Notes: a model not told the origin generated them from the sequence alone. A stretch of 64,000 nucleotides of DNA from Methylotuvimicrobium sp. KM2 (GCF_038051925.1 NZ_CP150634.1:4410300-4474299); one strand, 5' to 3'; counted from the stretch's first letter, positions 19,157 through 27,933 are shown. Translations and numbers: made by a program.

Positions 19157-20050
19157 ATGGCAATGAATTTTTTGGATCAACTACTTAACCTAGCAGGGCT
19201 TAAATTGCCCGAGGCTAAAGAACGTTATGATCCTTCCGTGTATATACAAGAGGAGATCAAACCTTCGACCGCTAAGGCAGACCCAGCACGGACTAATAAT
19301 ACAGCACAACAGGAACAAGCGACTTCAGAATTAACCGGCGTGGCTAAATACATGGCGAAACAAAAACAACAAGAACAACCGCAAGCCGCTCAGGAAACGC
19401 AATCTGAAACAGGCGAGCCGCAAACGGCAAAATTATCCGGTGTCGCAAGATATGTAGCAAAGCTGGAACAAGAAGCACGAGAAAAAGCCGAGGCGGAAGC
19501 TGCTGCTTTGGCCAATATGAGTGGGGTTGAACGCTATCTCGCCAGACTGGAAGGCAAAACCGTAGCCCCGCCAAACCAAACACCCGTAACTAACACACAG
19601 AAAGAAGTCGCACCGACCCGAGTCGAGCGCTATTTGTCGAGTCGGGTCGAAAAAGAGTCTGCTAAAACGGTAGCGACACCAACCAAACCTGCTGTAAAAG
19701 AAACGAAAGCAGCGGCGAACTCCGTCGAGCCCCAAGCAAAACAACCAGAGCCTGCACCTGTCAGCAAGCAAGAGCCGCCTGCCAAACCCGCCGAAAAGAA
19801 AGCAAGCAAACCGTCCGCGCCAGTCAAAAAAGAACCTGAAGTTAAATCGGCGCCAAGCGATAAAATTATCGACCTTACCGTTAACGGCGAACAATGCCAT
19901 GCCACGACCTCTAGAGGTAAGCGCTGCCGCCGATCAACGGGTTTAAAAGCCATAGAAAGAACGATCGACGGCAAAAAATACAGATTTTATGCTTGTCCTC
20001 AACACAACAATAAAGACTTTCAACCGTCTCCCGAGTTATTGGAAAAATAA
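19157..20050 (+). CDS. Repeat protein with four GVxRYL motifs and Cys/His tail
   Basis: Unrecognised 297-residue protein. Four related short motifs occur: LTGVAKYMAK (59-68), LSGVARYVAKLE (93-104), MSGVERYLARLE (121-132) and TRVERYLSSRVE (154-165). They are joined by Gln/Glu/Ala-rich, disordered-looking linkers, then a Pro/Lys-rich stretch (about 170-232). The C-terminus has C247, C257, C280 and H283 in the order CxATTSRGKRC...CPQH. This pattern resembles the small DUF5763-type Cys/His modules and may bind zinc. There is no signal peptide; it starts with a short amphipathic segment (MNFLDQLLNLAGLKL). GAGG lies 8 bases before the ATG. The repeats may be short binding motifs for a partner (inference). 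It stands alone between repeats. Confidence 0.8.
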   Translation: MAMNFLDQLLNLAGLKLPEAKERYDPSVYIQEEIKPSTAKADPARTNNTAQQEQATSELTGVAKYMAKQKQQEQPQAAQETQSETGEPQTAKLSGVARYVAKLEQEAREKAEAEAAALANMSGVERYLARLEGKTVAPPNQTPVTNTQKEVAPTRVERYLSSRVEKESAKTVATPTKPAVKETKAAANSVEPQAKQPEPAPVSKQEPPAKPAEKKASKPSAPVKKEPEVKSAPSDKIIDLTVNGEQCHATTSRGKRCRRSTGLKAIERTIDGKKYRFYACPQHNNKDFQPSPELLEK

Positions 20051-20251
20051 AAACCGGAAAGTAGGAGAGTCCGGAAAAAACTAAATCGAGGTTGCACGGG
20101 CTAAACTTACAGGCTAAGAAACCGGTTTTTTTTAAAGCCGGACGGACCTAGACTGTCGAAAAAAGTCATTTCAGCTATTTTCTGTGTTCCCGCTTTTTAA
20201 TTTCAAAATATCTTGGAAATTGTTGGTGTTCATAGGTTATTAAGCGCTAGG

Positions 20252-20380
20252 TGTAGGGTGCTCATCGCGCACCTGGATTTGGGATCTGCGTAGGGTTCCG
20301 CTGTGCGTACCATGGCAACCTTCATAAAGTTAACCATTTTTTGAGTATAAAGAAAGTAGGTACGCGCAGCACACCCTACA
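20252..20380. repeat. Inverted-repeat element (TGTAGGGTG ends)
   Basis: TGTAGGGTG at 20252-20260 is matched by its reverse complement CACCCTACA at 20372-20380. GCGCACC and GGTACGCGC sequences lie inside. This is a common type of bacterial intergenic palindrome. The rest of the 394-base gap holds short CCGG-flanked hairpins (around 20053-20080 and 20122-20142) but no gene that I can support. Confidence 0.6.
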
Positions 20381-20444
20381 ATTTATGCATAACGATGGGC
20401 GCAGTGCGAGGGAACGAGAATTGCCGGGGACTGAAGAGTTACAC

Positions 20445-21101
20445 TTATTCCGGTTCAGAAGGCAAGGCATTCTCTGGAGTAAGCCGACAAGATTCACACA
20501 AACGGGCTAATTCCAGAAGGCTGGTTGCTCCCGTTTTTTCCATGACTCGCGCACGATGTACTTCGACGGTACGGTGGCTGATGCCGAGCTGCCTTGCGAT
20601 TTTCTTATTGGAATGCCCATCCACCACTAGCGACATCACTTCCGACTCGCGAGACGTGAGACCGTTTAAACGCCTACAGAGCGCTTGGTCGGCCAGTAGC
20701 GAGTCTTCGTAATTCCGGGCTTCTTGCTCTAGGACTCCTCGAATCCGTTCGATCAATAACTTACTGGAAACGGGCTTCGTCAGAAAATCAACCGCTCCGG
20801 CTTTGATGACGCGAACGGTCGTGGGGATATCTCCATAACCGGTCAGGAAAATGATAGGCAAATGAATATCCCGACGGATCAATTCGGTTTGCAACTCATC
20901 GCCGGTCATATCCGGCATATTGAGATCGAGAACCAAGCATCCGTTCTTGCCCGGACAATAAGCTTGCAGAAAATGCTCGGCGCTCTCGAAAGTTTGATAG
21001 TGAAAGCCCGCGGCTTCCATGACTTCACCGAGGCCGTCACGCACCGCATAATCGTCATCGACGATGAAGACGTAGTAGGTTTGAGTGCTTATATCGCGCA
21101 T
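20445..21101 (-). CDS. FixJ/NarL-type response regulator
   Basis: Two-domain regulator of 218 residues. The receiver (about 8-125) has VDDDYAVRDGL, the acceptor Asp in LVLDLNMPDMTG and FLTKPVS. The C-terminal LuxR-type helix-turn-helix reads LTSRESEVMSLVVDGHSNKKIARQLGISHRTVEVHRARVMEKTGA (recognition helix in RTVEVHRA). This layout is that of FixJ/TodT regulators. Its start overlaps the 3' end of the kinase gene by 13 bases, so the two were made together. With the kinase split by an insertion sequence, this regulator may be orphaned or read from another promoter. Confidence 0.92.
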   Translation of the reverse strand: MRDISTQTYYVFIVDDDYAVRDGLGEVMEAAGFHYQTFESAEHFLQAYCPGKNGCLVLDLNMPDMTGDELQTELIRRDIHLPIIFLTGYGDIPTTVRVIKAGAVDFLTKPVSSKLLIERIRGVLEQEARNYEDSLLADQALCRRLNGLTSRESEVMSLVVDGHSNKKIARQLGISHRTVEVHRARVMEKTGATSLLELARLCESCRLTPENALPSEPE

Positions 21102-23806
21102 GGCAAGGTAAAGTGAATGCTAAGGCCGTTGCCCGCATTTTGCTCGGCCCACATTTTTCCGCCGTGAGCCCTAACCAAAGTTCGACTTATCGCAAGCCCC
21201 ATGCCTAAACCGCCGGGTTTCGTGCTATGAAAAGGCTGAAAGATAGCTCTAAGCTCCGCCGAATCTTCGATACCTTTGCCGCTATCGCGCACTGTCACCC
21301 GAATCATGGCTGGATCGGTCTCATCTCGATGCGTCGTCACGATGATCTTATCGGCACCTTCTCTCTGTTCCAGCATAGACTCCAGGCCATTGCGTAATAG
21401 ATTGAGCAACACCTTTTGTATTTGTAGCGCATTGGCCCTAACCGGAGGCAGTTCAACGGCAAGATCCAGCTCAATTTTAAATTCGTCAGAGAGTCCGTCG
21501 GTTTTCATTAAATCGATCACCTCATGGATCGAGGCATTGATATCCACCGGTTCGCTAACGGTTTCCCCTTTTTGCAACAGGCTCACTAATTGCCGTATCA
21601 CTTCGCCGGCGCGCTGCGCTTGCTGCGAACATTTTTCCATGACCTGACAGAGCTTTTGCGGATTAGGTTTATCCGTTTGGCATAGATGCAACGCCACATC
21701 GGCATAGGAGGAAATGGCTGATAGAGGTTGATTCAATTCGTGGGCAAAAGCGGCGGCCGTCTGGACCGCAATATATAATCGAGAAGACTGTTCCATTTTG
21801 TCGCGCCGCTCGTTCAGCTCCTTCTGCTTCATGTAGTCGGTAATGTCCAAATTGATGCCCAAGATACGGTACGCCTGATTATTTTGGTCGCTCAACAAAA
21901 CACCGCGCGAATGAATCCAACGATAAGACCCGTCTTTGTGACGCAGGCGAAACTCTATTTCAAAATTCGGCTTGTGATCGTCAACACAATTTTTTATCGT
22001 CACCATGACATATGCGCGATCATCCGGATGCAAGCGGCTTTCCCAATCCTCTCGGCGGTTGAGTAATTCGCTGTCATCAAAGCCTATTTGCCGCTTTAAT
22101 TCGAGCGATAAAAATAGCTGACGGGTAGTCAAATCCCAATCCCAATATCCGGCATTGACCTGTTCGACGACCAGAGCGAGTCGAGCTTCGGTGTTGTGCA
22201 ATTCTTGTTCGGCCTGTTTGAGCGCCGTAATGTCTAGAAAAGCCCCCACGGCGCCGCGAGGTTCGCCTTGTTCGTTAAATAAGGGCGAAGCATTACCTAT
22301 TATCGTTAGCTGTTGACTGTTGGGCTGAATAATATCGATGACTTGATTTTTGACTACTTCACCGCGAACGGCGCGCCGCATCGGCAAATCCTCGATTAGC
22401 AGCTCGAGCCCATCTTGCATGGCGCAAATTTCGGCCAAAGCATCACTTCGCTTAGAGGGATCGGTACCCATCGGTAAGCCGAGCATCACTTCAAGCGACG
22501 GATTACCGCGAATATCGTAACCTTCAGAGTCATCGACAATGCACAGTCCGATCGGCACGGTATTGAAAATAACTTGCATCTCTTCTATTCGGCGCTCCAG
22601 GCTCCGGTTTAGTAGAGCAATTTTTTTCTCGGTCAGCTTTCTATCCGTTACATCGACGACATGCACGACGACACCTTTGATTTTTCCGGCTGTATCCGCA
22701 TTAGGAATATAAGTGGCCTGGACCCAACGAGGCTCTCCATGCCCATAGGGTATTTGTTGATCGAAATTTACCGCCTCCCCTGCAAGGGCGCGTTCGAAAT
22801 AAGGTTGAACGATGCGCCAAGCTTCTTTACCGATAATATCCGACGCCTTTCGGCCAAGGATAGCATCCTCGGTGAGACCGAACCATTTTTCATAGGTCGC
22901 ATTAACCCGCATATACCTATATTCGGTATCCAAATAAGAGATCAGCGCGGGCGTCGCGTCCATGATCAAACGTAATTCTTTCTCTCGGTCGTGCAATGTC
23001 AATTCGGCCAATTTGCGGTCGGTAATGTCTTGGATATAACCATGCCAGAGCATACTACCGTCTATTTCGCGTTGCGGCATCGAATGACCTTCAATCCAAA
23101 TCTCGCCTTTGATCGGATGATTGTAGCGGAACGCATCTCGCCAAGCTTGCAAGGTGCGCGCGGACTCGGCAATGGTTTGATGAATATGATCGAGATCGTC
23201 GGGGTGGGTGCGAGCGAAAACAGGGCTAAAATCCTCGGCTACAACATCGGGGCTGATCCCATATAACGATTCGAACAATGGACTGGCATAAGGCATGCTT
23301 GCCGAGCCATTAGGACGTAATCGGAATGAACAAATGACTCCAGTCACCGTTGCGGCAACCTTGGTTAATTGATCCTGTAACCTTATCCGCTCCTTCATGG
23401 CCAATTCCGCACTCATGCGCTCGGTCACGTCGCGCATGATCACGGTAAAGGTTTTCTCGCCGTTTATCTCGCACTTGGAAATGGAAGCCTCGATCGGGAA
23501 CTCCTCGCCATCGGCTCGTATACCCCTAATAGAGACGAGTTCATTTTTTATTCGACGAGCAATTCCTGCCTTATCGAATCCACGTATATATTTACCATGT
23601 GCGGCTCGGAACCGCTCGGGAATAAAACGCTCGATAGTCCCGCCGATGGCGTCATGCGCCGAACAGCCGAACATTTTTTCCGCTGCGGAGTTGAATAGTA
23701 AAACGCGTTGACCGGCGTCGATTGTAATGATTGCGTCGATAGCCGACTCGACTATATCGGCATAGCGCTGCCGACTGTCCAGCAGCGCCAATTCGTTGCG
23801 TTTACG
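21089..23806 (-). pseudogene. 3' part of FixL-like multi-PAS sensor kinase split by IS
   Basis: This is the larger remnant of an interrupted histidine kinase gene. The first codons read HRKRNELALLDSRQRYADIV, the natural continuation of the PAC end DIT-x-RK in the 5' part at 25274-25993. Some five PAS domains follow, then a FixL/DctB-type H-box (AAAFAHELNQPLSAISSYAD), an N-box (LLNLLRNGLESML), DSGKGI and GLGMGLAI. An open frame of 900 codons from a TTG at 23791 survives, but no ribosome-binding site precedes it. The catalytic core is undamaged, so a truncated kinase could still be made if transcription enters from the insertion sequence. The joined gene would have encoded about 1145 residues. 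Confidence 0.85.
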
Positions 23807-23816
23807 ATGATGATAT

Positions 23817-23879
23817 GGACTCCTCTCACTCTGTTGGTGTCAAATAGCACCTTAGTAAAAAACAAAACAAGAGGAGTCC
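23817..23879 (+). promoter_or_regulatory. Inverted repeat able to mask transposase ribosome-binding site
   Basis: GGACTCCTCT (23817-23826) at the left end is exactly complementary to AGAGGAGTCC (23870-23879), which contains the GAGGAG ribosome-binding site of the transposase starting at 23883. RNA entering from outside the element would fold and hide the site; RNA starting between the arms would not. This resembles the protection against read-through seen in other insertion sequences. Confidence 0.5.
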
Positions 23880-23882
23880 GAG

Positions 23883-24899
23883 ATGAATACTAGCGTAATT
23901 GGTTTAGATATCGCAAAGAACATTTTTCATCTGTATACGTTGAATGCGGATAATAAAGTCATCAAGAAAAAACTCAAACGGGCGCAAGTCTTGACCTTCT
24001 TCGCCAATTATCCGGTCAGCACGATTGGTATCGAGGCGTGCGGCAGTAGCCATTATTGGGCTAGAGAATTAACTAAACTGGGCCATGAAGTGATGTTATT
24101 GAACGCGAAGTTTGTCAAGAGCTTCTTGGTCGGCAACAAGAATGATTTTAACGATGCCCAAGCGATTTTTGATGCGGTCGGCCGGCCCAATAAGCGGGTG
24201 GTGGCGATCAAAACCGAGGTACAGCAAGATATGCAACTGCTTCATAATCTACGCCAGGATCTGGTCAAACGACGAACTGCTGTAGTGAATCAGATTCGTG
24301 GAGCCTTGCTGGAGCGCGGCATTGCCATTCACAAAGGGGTCGATCAAGTCAGAAAACAATTGCCTGATATTTTAGAAGATGCCGAGAACGGACTGACGGC
24401 GCTGTGTCGAGAGCTGATTGCGGAGCAAGCTGAGCGGTTGAGAGAATTGGATAAGGTGATTAAGGAGCAAGACAAACGGCTGGGCAGGCTCAGTCAAGCC
24501 GATGCATTAAGCCGGCGCATGCTGGATGTTCCCGGGGTGGGTCCGATCACCGCCACGATTGTGGCATCTGATATCGGGGACGGCAAAGGCTATACCAGTA
24601 GCCGAGATTATGCGGCGAGTCTGGGCCTGGTTCCCGGGCAGCATAGCAGCGGCGATAAACCCCGCTATCTGGGGATCAGTAAGCGGGGTAATCGTTATAT
24701 CCGAACCAACTTAATTCATGGTGCCCGCGCGGTGGTCAAAAACTGTGCTGGCAAAACGGATCAACTCAGCCGGTGGCTGCAGTCGCTGGTCGAGCGACGC
24801 GGCTTTAACAAGGCCGCGGTTGCCCTGGCCAACAAAAACGCCCGCATCTTGTGGGCAATGACCACGAAAAATGAAGCTTATCAAGGGGCGCCTGCCTAA
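23883..24899 (+). CDS. IS110 family (IS1111 group) transposase
   Basis: RuvC-like DEDD transposase/recombinase of 338 residues. The N-terminal catalytic domain has Asp9 in IGLDIAK, Glu in GIEACGSS and the paired acids in NDFNDAQAIFDA. A coiled-coil-like linker (about 130-205) joins the C-terminal Tnp20 domain, whose DVPGVGPITA helix-hairpin-helix and GLVPGQHSSGDKPRYLGISK segment hold the likely catalytic serine. GNRYIRTNLIHGARAVV is typical of the IS1111 group. The frame is intact and GAGGAG precedes the ATG by 6 bases, so the element is probably still active or recently was. It lies opposite in orientation to the kinase gene it interrupts. Confidence 0.95.
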   Translation: MNTSVIGLDIAKNIFHLYTLNADNKVIKKKLKRAQVLTFFANYPVSTIGIEACGSSHYWARELTKLGHEVMLLNAKFVKSFLVGNKNDFNDAQAIFDAVGRPNKRVVAIKTEVQQDMQLLHNLRQDLVKRRTAVVNQIRGALLERGIAIHKGVDQVRKQLPDILEDAENGLTALCRELIAEQAERLRELDKVIKEQDKRLGRLSQADALSRRMLDVPGVGPITATIVASDIGDGKGYTSSRDYAASLGLVPGQHSSGDKPRYLGISKRGNRYIRTNLIHGARAVVKNCAGKTDQLSRWLQSLVERRGFNKAAVALANKNARILWAMTTKNEAYQGAPA

Positions 24900-24915
24900 C
24901 GCGGGCATTGGGCCG

Positions 24916-24990
24916 GGTTATCCACCCTTTGCCCACCGGCTCCCAGCTAGAGAAGAGAGCTCGGAGCCCGTGGACAAAGCGTGGATAACC
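24916..24990 (+). other. Long stem-loop after transposase
   Basis: A nearly continuous hairpin of 75 bases starts 17 bases after the transposase stop. GGTTATCCAC (24916-24925) pairs with GTGGATAACC (24981-24990). The inner segments CTTTG/CAAAG, CCAC/GTGG, GGCTCC/GGAGCC and AGCT/AGCT pair in register with a few mismatches. It may end or protect the transposase transcript and separate it from the downstream guide RNA. Confidence 0.65.
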
Positions 24991-25083
24991 CTGATGAGTG
25001 AGATTGATTTAACCGAGTACACAAGATTGCGGAGGCAAGTAGACAATCAGTGATGACAACAACAGGTCAGACCGGTGCTTTTA

Positions 25084-25203
25084 CAACCCGTTATACCCAT
25101 AGGTTCTTAAGAAACCGTTACGATGGTTGAGGAATAAGCGCGCGGATAGATTCATCAGGAGTCCTGAGGCAATAAAGCCTCTGTTGAGAGACCGAATATA
25201 TGG
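25084..25203 (+). ncRNA. Candidate seekRNA/bridge RNA of the IS1111-group element
   Basis: The 3' non-coding region folds into a stem, internal loop and apical hairpin. The outer stem is CAACC 25084-25088 with GGTTG 25125-25129; the apical stem-loop is 25102-25116. The left loop strand contains TACCCAT (25094-25100), the reverse complement of ATGGGTA to the right of the insertion point. The right loop strand contains TTACGATG (25118-25125), identical to the sequence to the left of the insertion point. That is the two-guide arrangement of IS110 guide RNAs. A second hairpin follows (GAGGC/GCCTC, 25166-25181), flanked by AGGAGTCC (25157-25164) and AATATATGG (25195-25203), which resemble the element's own ends and may be the donor guides. 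The 5' and 3' ends of the RNA are not known. Confidence 0.62.
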
Positions 25204-25273
25204 CAGCAATCTTGATCTCTGTTTTGACATCATTTTTTGAAAACTTGGCTTGCAATAAACGAGGAGTCCATAT

Positions 25274-25993
25274 ATGGGTAATATCCTGCGTGGTCCCGAA
25301 CCCGCCCAGCAAATTACCCTTTTTATCGTATTCCAGCCAAGCCTTTTCTCGAACCCACTTCACTGCGCCATCTACCAACAAACGGTGTTCGATATCATAC
25401 GGTTCGCCGCGTAGCCCTTCTCGCCACATTCGGTCGACATAGTCTCGGTCTTCCGGATGCACGATGGCTAGAAAAGTCTGATAAGTCTTCGGCGTGCCTA
25501 TCGGAATACCGAAAATACGGTGATTCTCGTCGGACCAAATTAATTCGTCACGTTTGATATCCAGCCGCCAGCTACCGATTTGCCCGACCGTTTGCGCACG
25601 ATCCAAATCTTGTCGACTTTCCCATAGCGCATGGGTAAGCCCCCTATAAAAGCTGGTTGTCGCGACCATGACCAATGAAACGAAGCAAAAGGCTGCATTT
25701 AATATCAATAGATCGTCAAATTCGGTCTTAGCCGGAAACAATATCAGTGCATTGACAGCGATCAATGATAAAGCCATCGCAAGAAAACCGGGGTTCTTCC
25801 CTAACCAGAAAGAGACCAGATTAATCCCGAAAGCAAATAACAAAAATGCCGCCCGCTCACCTATCTCTGGCAAATAAATGGTCGCGAATGTCGTGGCGAT
25901 AACGACCAGTACTGCCAATCCAAATCGCAACACGGCAGGTTGATCGCCTAAATTAAAGAAAATTGTTTGGATTTTACATCGCTCGTAGGTCAT
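25274..25993 (-). pseudogene. 5' part of FixL-like sensor kinase (four membrane helices + PAS)
   Basis: Residues 1-240 of the interrupted kinase. Four hydrophobic segments (about 23-41, 48-64, 69-87 and 95-113) look like a DUF4118/KdpD-type membrane domain. A PAS domain follows (about 130-238; AQTVGQIGSWRLDIKRDELIW, IVHPEDRDYV), ending in the PAC motif GGFGTTQDITH. After His240 the frame runs into the insertion sequence and stops at 25118, giving a 291-residue hybrid. AAGAG precedes the ATG at 25993 by about 6 bases. The product would be a membrane sensor fragment without kinase domain. It was once joined in frame to the 3' part at 21089-23806. Confidence 0.85.
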
Positions 25994-26381
25994 CGGCTCT
26001 TGTTGTCAATGCTCATTGCTGCGCGTCATGTTACGTCAAACCAAGCAATCGGTATTGGCTCAACGAATCAACCATCATCCTAAAGATCATGAAGGTCTGG
26101 CCATCGCTCCGGCAAATGAAAGTGCGGGGGTGTGGCGGAGGGTGCGGTCACACGCCCGACAGGACGCCACTTGATCTACGATTGGCATATTTTTATCATG
26201 GCGTTAAAAACATCAAAATTGCCTTATTGATCGAAATAAAATGGCTGCCGAACTAGTAGAGGCTTTTTGCTGATCGGTAAATAAGCTAGCCAAGTCAGGG
26301 AATGAACATCAATATCGCTATAAGTCATCTTTTTAATAAAACAGCTAACCCCTCGAGTTTATTGAAAACAATGAACCTAGA
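25994..26381. other. Intergenic gap, nothing firm
   Basis: The 388-base gap contains the promoter region of the kinase gene and a G-rich stretch near 26125-26155. I see no gene, RNA or convincing repeat. Confidence 0.4.
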
Positions 26382-27089
26382 CTAGGTGTCGATCGCGCCT
26401 TTGATTGAGTTCTTTGTCAGTAACTTACCCTGTTCAAGTATTGATCCAATTTCTTCAAATTGAAGGACATTTCTATCGGCCGATAAAATAAAGTCGGCCA
26501 GCGCAGTGATTGCGAGCCAATTTGACCTATCATTGATAAAACTAAATGCGTCCATGAAGAGCGCCTTGAGTTTTCTCTCTCTTAGATCCCGAGTCACAAT
26601 AAAGCAATCAAGATACTCGTTGACTAGCTCCAAATCGGATGATCCGCCATAATATTGCAGCGCCTCGATATTCACTAGCCGAGAATTAATGGGCTCATTG
26701 TCGCGCAATGCGATATATCTGGCTTCGGCCAACGGTCCAACGAGTAAATTGATAATATCGGCTTCGAAAGCACACTGATAAGCAAGCTTTTGTGCATTAG
26801 AAAAGTATTTTGTGGTTTCGTGAAACGATGTTGCTATCGTATGAATCAAGCGGCCGCCTTCTACTTTAGCCATATAGCGAGCCGATCGATCTCCTAAACA
26901 CTCGGATGACTGAAAGTCGGTATTTAACGGTTTGACACATATCTGAAAAAAAACCGGCGGCAGTCCTTTCTGTTGGTTGCCCAAATGTATGGCGGCGGCA
27001 TGGCCCGCTTCATGGAAAGCGATGTTACGGCTAATTTCTCTATGGGATTGTGAAGATGCGTCCTTAAGATTAAAGGTGCGATTCATCAT
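26382..27089 (-). CDS. Stand-alone M41 (FtsH-like) zinc-peptidase-domain protein
   Basis: Protein of 235 residues with the zinc-binding motif AFHEAGHAAAIHLG near residue 27. About 90 residues later GPLAEARYI supplies a plausible third ligand region, and GGSSDLELVNEYL resembles the GASNDL segment of FtsH proteases. It thus looks like the peptidase M41 domain without the AAA+ ATPase and without membrane segments. GAGGG lies 8 bases before the ATG at 27089. The neighbours do not suggest a partner. It could be an active small metalloprotease, a regulator of FtsH, or a phage- or plasmid-derived relic. The zinc motif is complete, which favours activity. Confidence 0.7.
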   Translation of the reverse strand: MMNRTFNLKDASSQSHREISRNIAFHEAGHAAAIHLGNQQKGLPPVFFQICVKPLNTDFQSSECLGDRSARYMAKVEGGRLIHTIATSFHETTKYFSNAQKLAYQCAFEADIINLLVGPLAEARYIALRDNEPINSRLVNIEALQYYGGSSDLELVNEYLDCFIVTRDLRERKLKALFMDAFSFINDRSNWLAITALADFILSADRNVLQFEEIGSILEQGKLLTKNSIKGAIDT

Positions 27090-27449
27090 GGTGAGCCCTC
27101 TCTTAAGATATAGGATTATTCTGTTTTATCGGGGGTTTAGTATTTATGAATCGTCATCCGAAATCTATACGTATGAATATTTACAAAGCGTATGGATACT
27201 TACAAACGGATGTTTGGAGAAAAAAGGGGTCAGGTTAAATTATTAACCTTATTCTAACACTCATGAAGGACTGGCAATTGCCTCGACAAATGAAAGTTCG
27301 AGACGACGCGGGGAGGGTGAGGGGTAATTTGAGGCTTCATCAAGCCGGTAAAAGTGTTGTCGACCGTCGTCCTTCGACTCGGCTTAGCACGAACGGTCTA
27401 CAACACATGCCAACTGCTATTTTTAGGGTTATACTTTTTTCTGATGACG
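27090..27449. other. Intergenic gap with AT-rich segment
   Basis: The 360-base gap is AT-rich up to about 27230. It includes a GGGGTCAGGTTAAATT motif (about 27228-27243) of the type found near REP-associated elements, and GTCGACCGTCGTCCTTCGAC near 27357. No gene is supported. Confidence 0.35.
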
Positions 27450-27932
27450 TTATTTGTCGTATAGCTCGCTGCTGCCATCCATATCGCCGGTCTGACTATA
27501 GAGCATTGAAGGACCGCTTCTAAGCATCGCCGCGTCGACGACCCTCAGCACAGCGATGCGATGATCGCCGGCATCTGTGAAATGACTGAGCTCGCAATCG
27601 AAATAGGCGAGACTTTCTGATAATACCGGCGCGCCGGTTTTCTCCTGCTGCCAAACGTATCCCGCCATTTTATCGGGCGCGGAGCGACCGAAATGCTCGG
27701 TCATAATCATTTGATCCCTGCCTAGAACATTGACCGAACAGCATTTGCCGGCCTCAAGGAGTCGATAAGAATAATGCTCAGGATTGATGCTCAACGCCAG
27801 CATGACCGGGGAGAACGACACCTGCATGACCCAGGCGGCGGTAAAGGCATTGGTTTTTTCGCCGTCCCGCACGCCGATCACATAAACGCCGTGACTGATT
27901 AGCCGGCATAAATCCGCTATTTTTTCGCTCAT
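27450..27932 (-). CDS. Flavin reductase-domain protein
   Basis: Small 160-residue FMN-binding split-barrel protein of the flavin reductase-like group. The opening ISHGVYVIGVRDGEKTNAFTAAWVMQVSFSPVMLALSIN matches the conserved FMN-binding core. The middle segment CCSVNVLGRDQ and the DCEL motif are also family features. Such proteins reduce flavin for a partner oxygenase or serve as rubredoxin/oxygen reductase partners; no partner is next to it. The start lies 1 base after the stop of nadC, so the two are co-transcribed, which does not by itself explain the function. Confidence 0.88.
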   Translation of the reverse strand: MSEKIADLCRLISHGVYVIGVRDGEKTNAFTAAWVMQVSFSPVMLALSINPEHYSYRLLEAGKCCSVNVLGRDQMIMTEHFGRSAPDKMAGYVWQQEKTGAPVLSESLAYFDCELSHFTDAGDHRIAVLRVVDAAMLRSGPSMLYSQTGDMDGSSELYDK

Positions 27933-27933
27933 G

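Larger units (their letters stand above)
23807..25275 (+). mobile_element. IS110 family, IS1111-group insertion sequence
   Basis: Element of about 1.47 kb inserted in the sensor kinase gene. Subterminal inverted repeats of 12 bases are exact: TATGGACTCCTC (23814-23825) and GAGGAGTCCATA (25261-25272). The proposed ends leave 7 bases outside the left repeat and 3 outside the right one, the usual IS1111-group offsets. The shared AT at each junction makes the exact end ambiguous by a few bases. Removing the element restores the reading frame as DITHRKRNE. The leader before the transposase is short (about 70 bases) and the region after it is long (about 375 bases), also as in the IS1111 group, where the guide RNA lies downstream of the transposase. 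Confidence 0.88.

Noticed and set aside
19433..19900. 155-codon minus-strand frame rich in Phe and Arg
   Set aside because: Antisense to the low-complexity repeat protein; Phe/Cys/Arg richness reflects reading Lys/Ala/Glu codons backwards.
20051..20444. Possible riboswitch or small RNA
   Set aside because: Several short hairpins are present, but no known riboswitch core (for example c-di-GMP or cobalamin type) could be matched.
25118..25273. C-terminal extension of the split kinase 5' fragment
   Set aside because: These codons are insertion-sequence DNA read by accident past the junction and are not part of the original protein.
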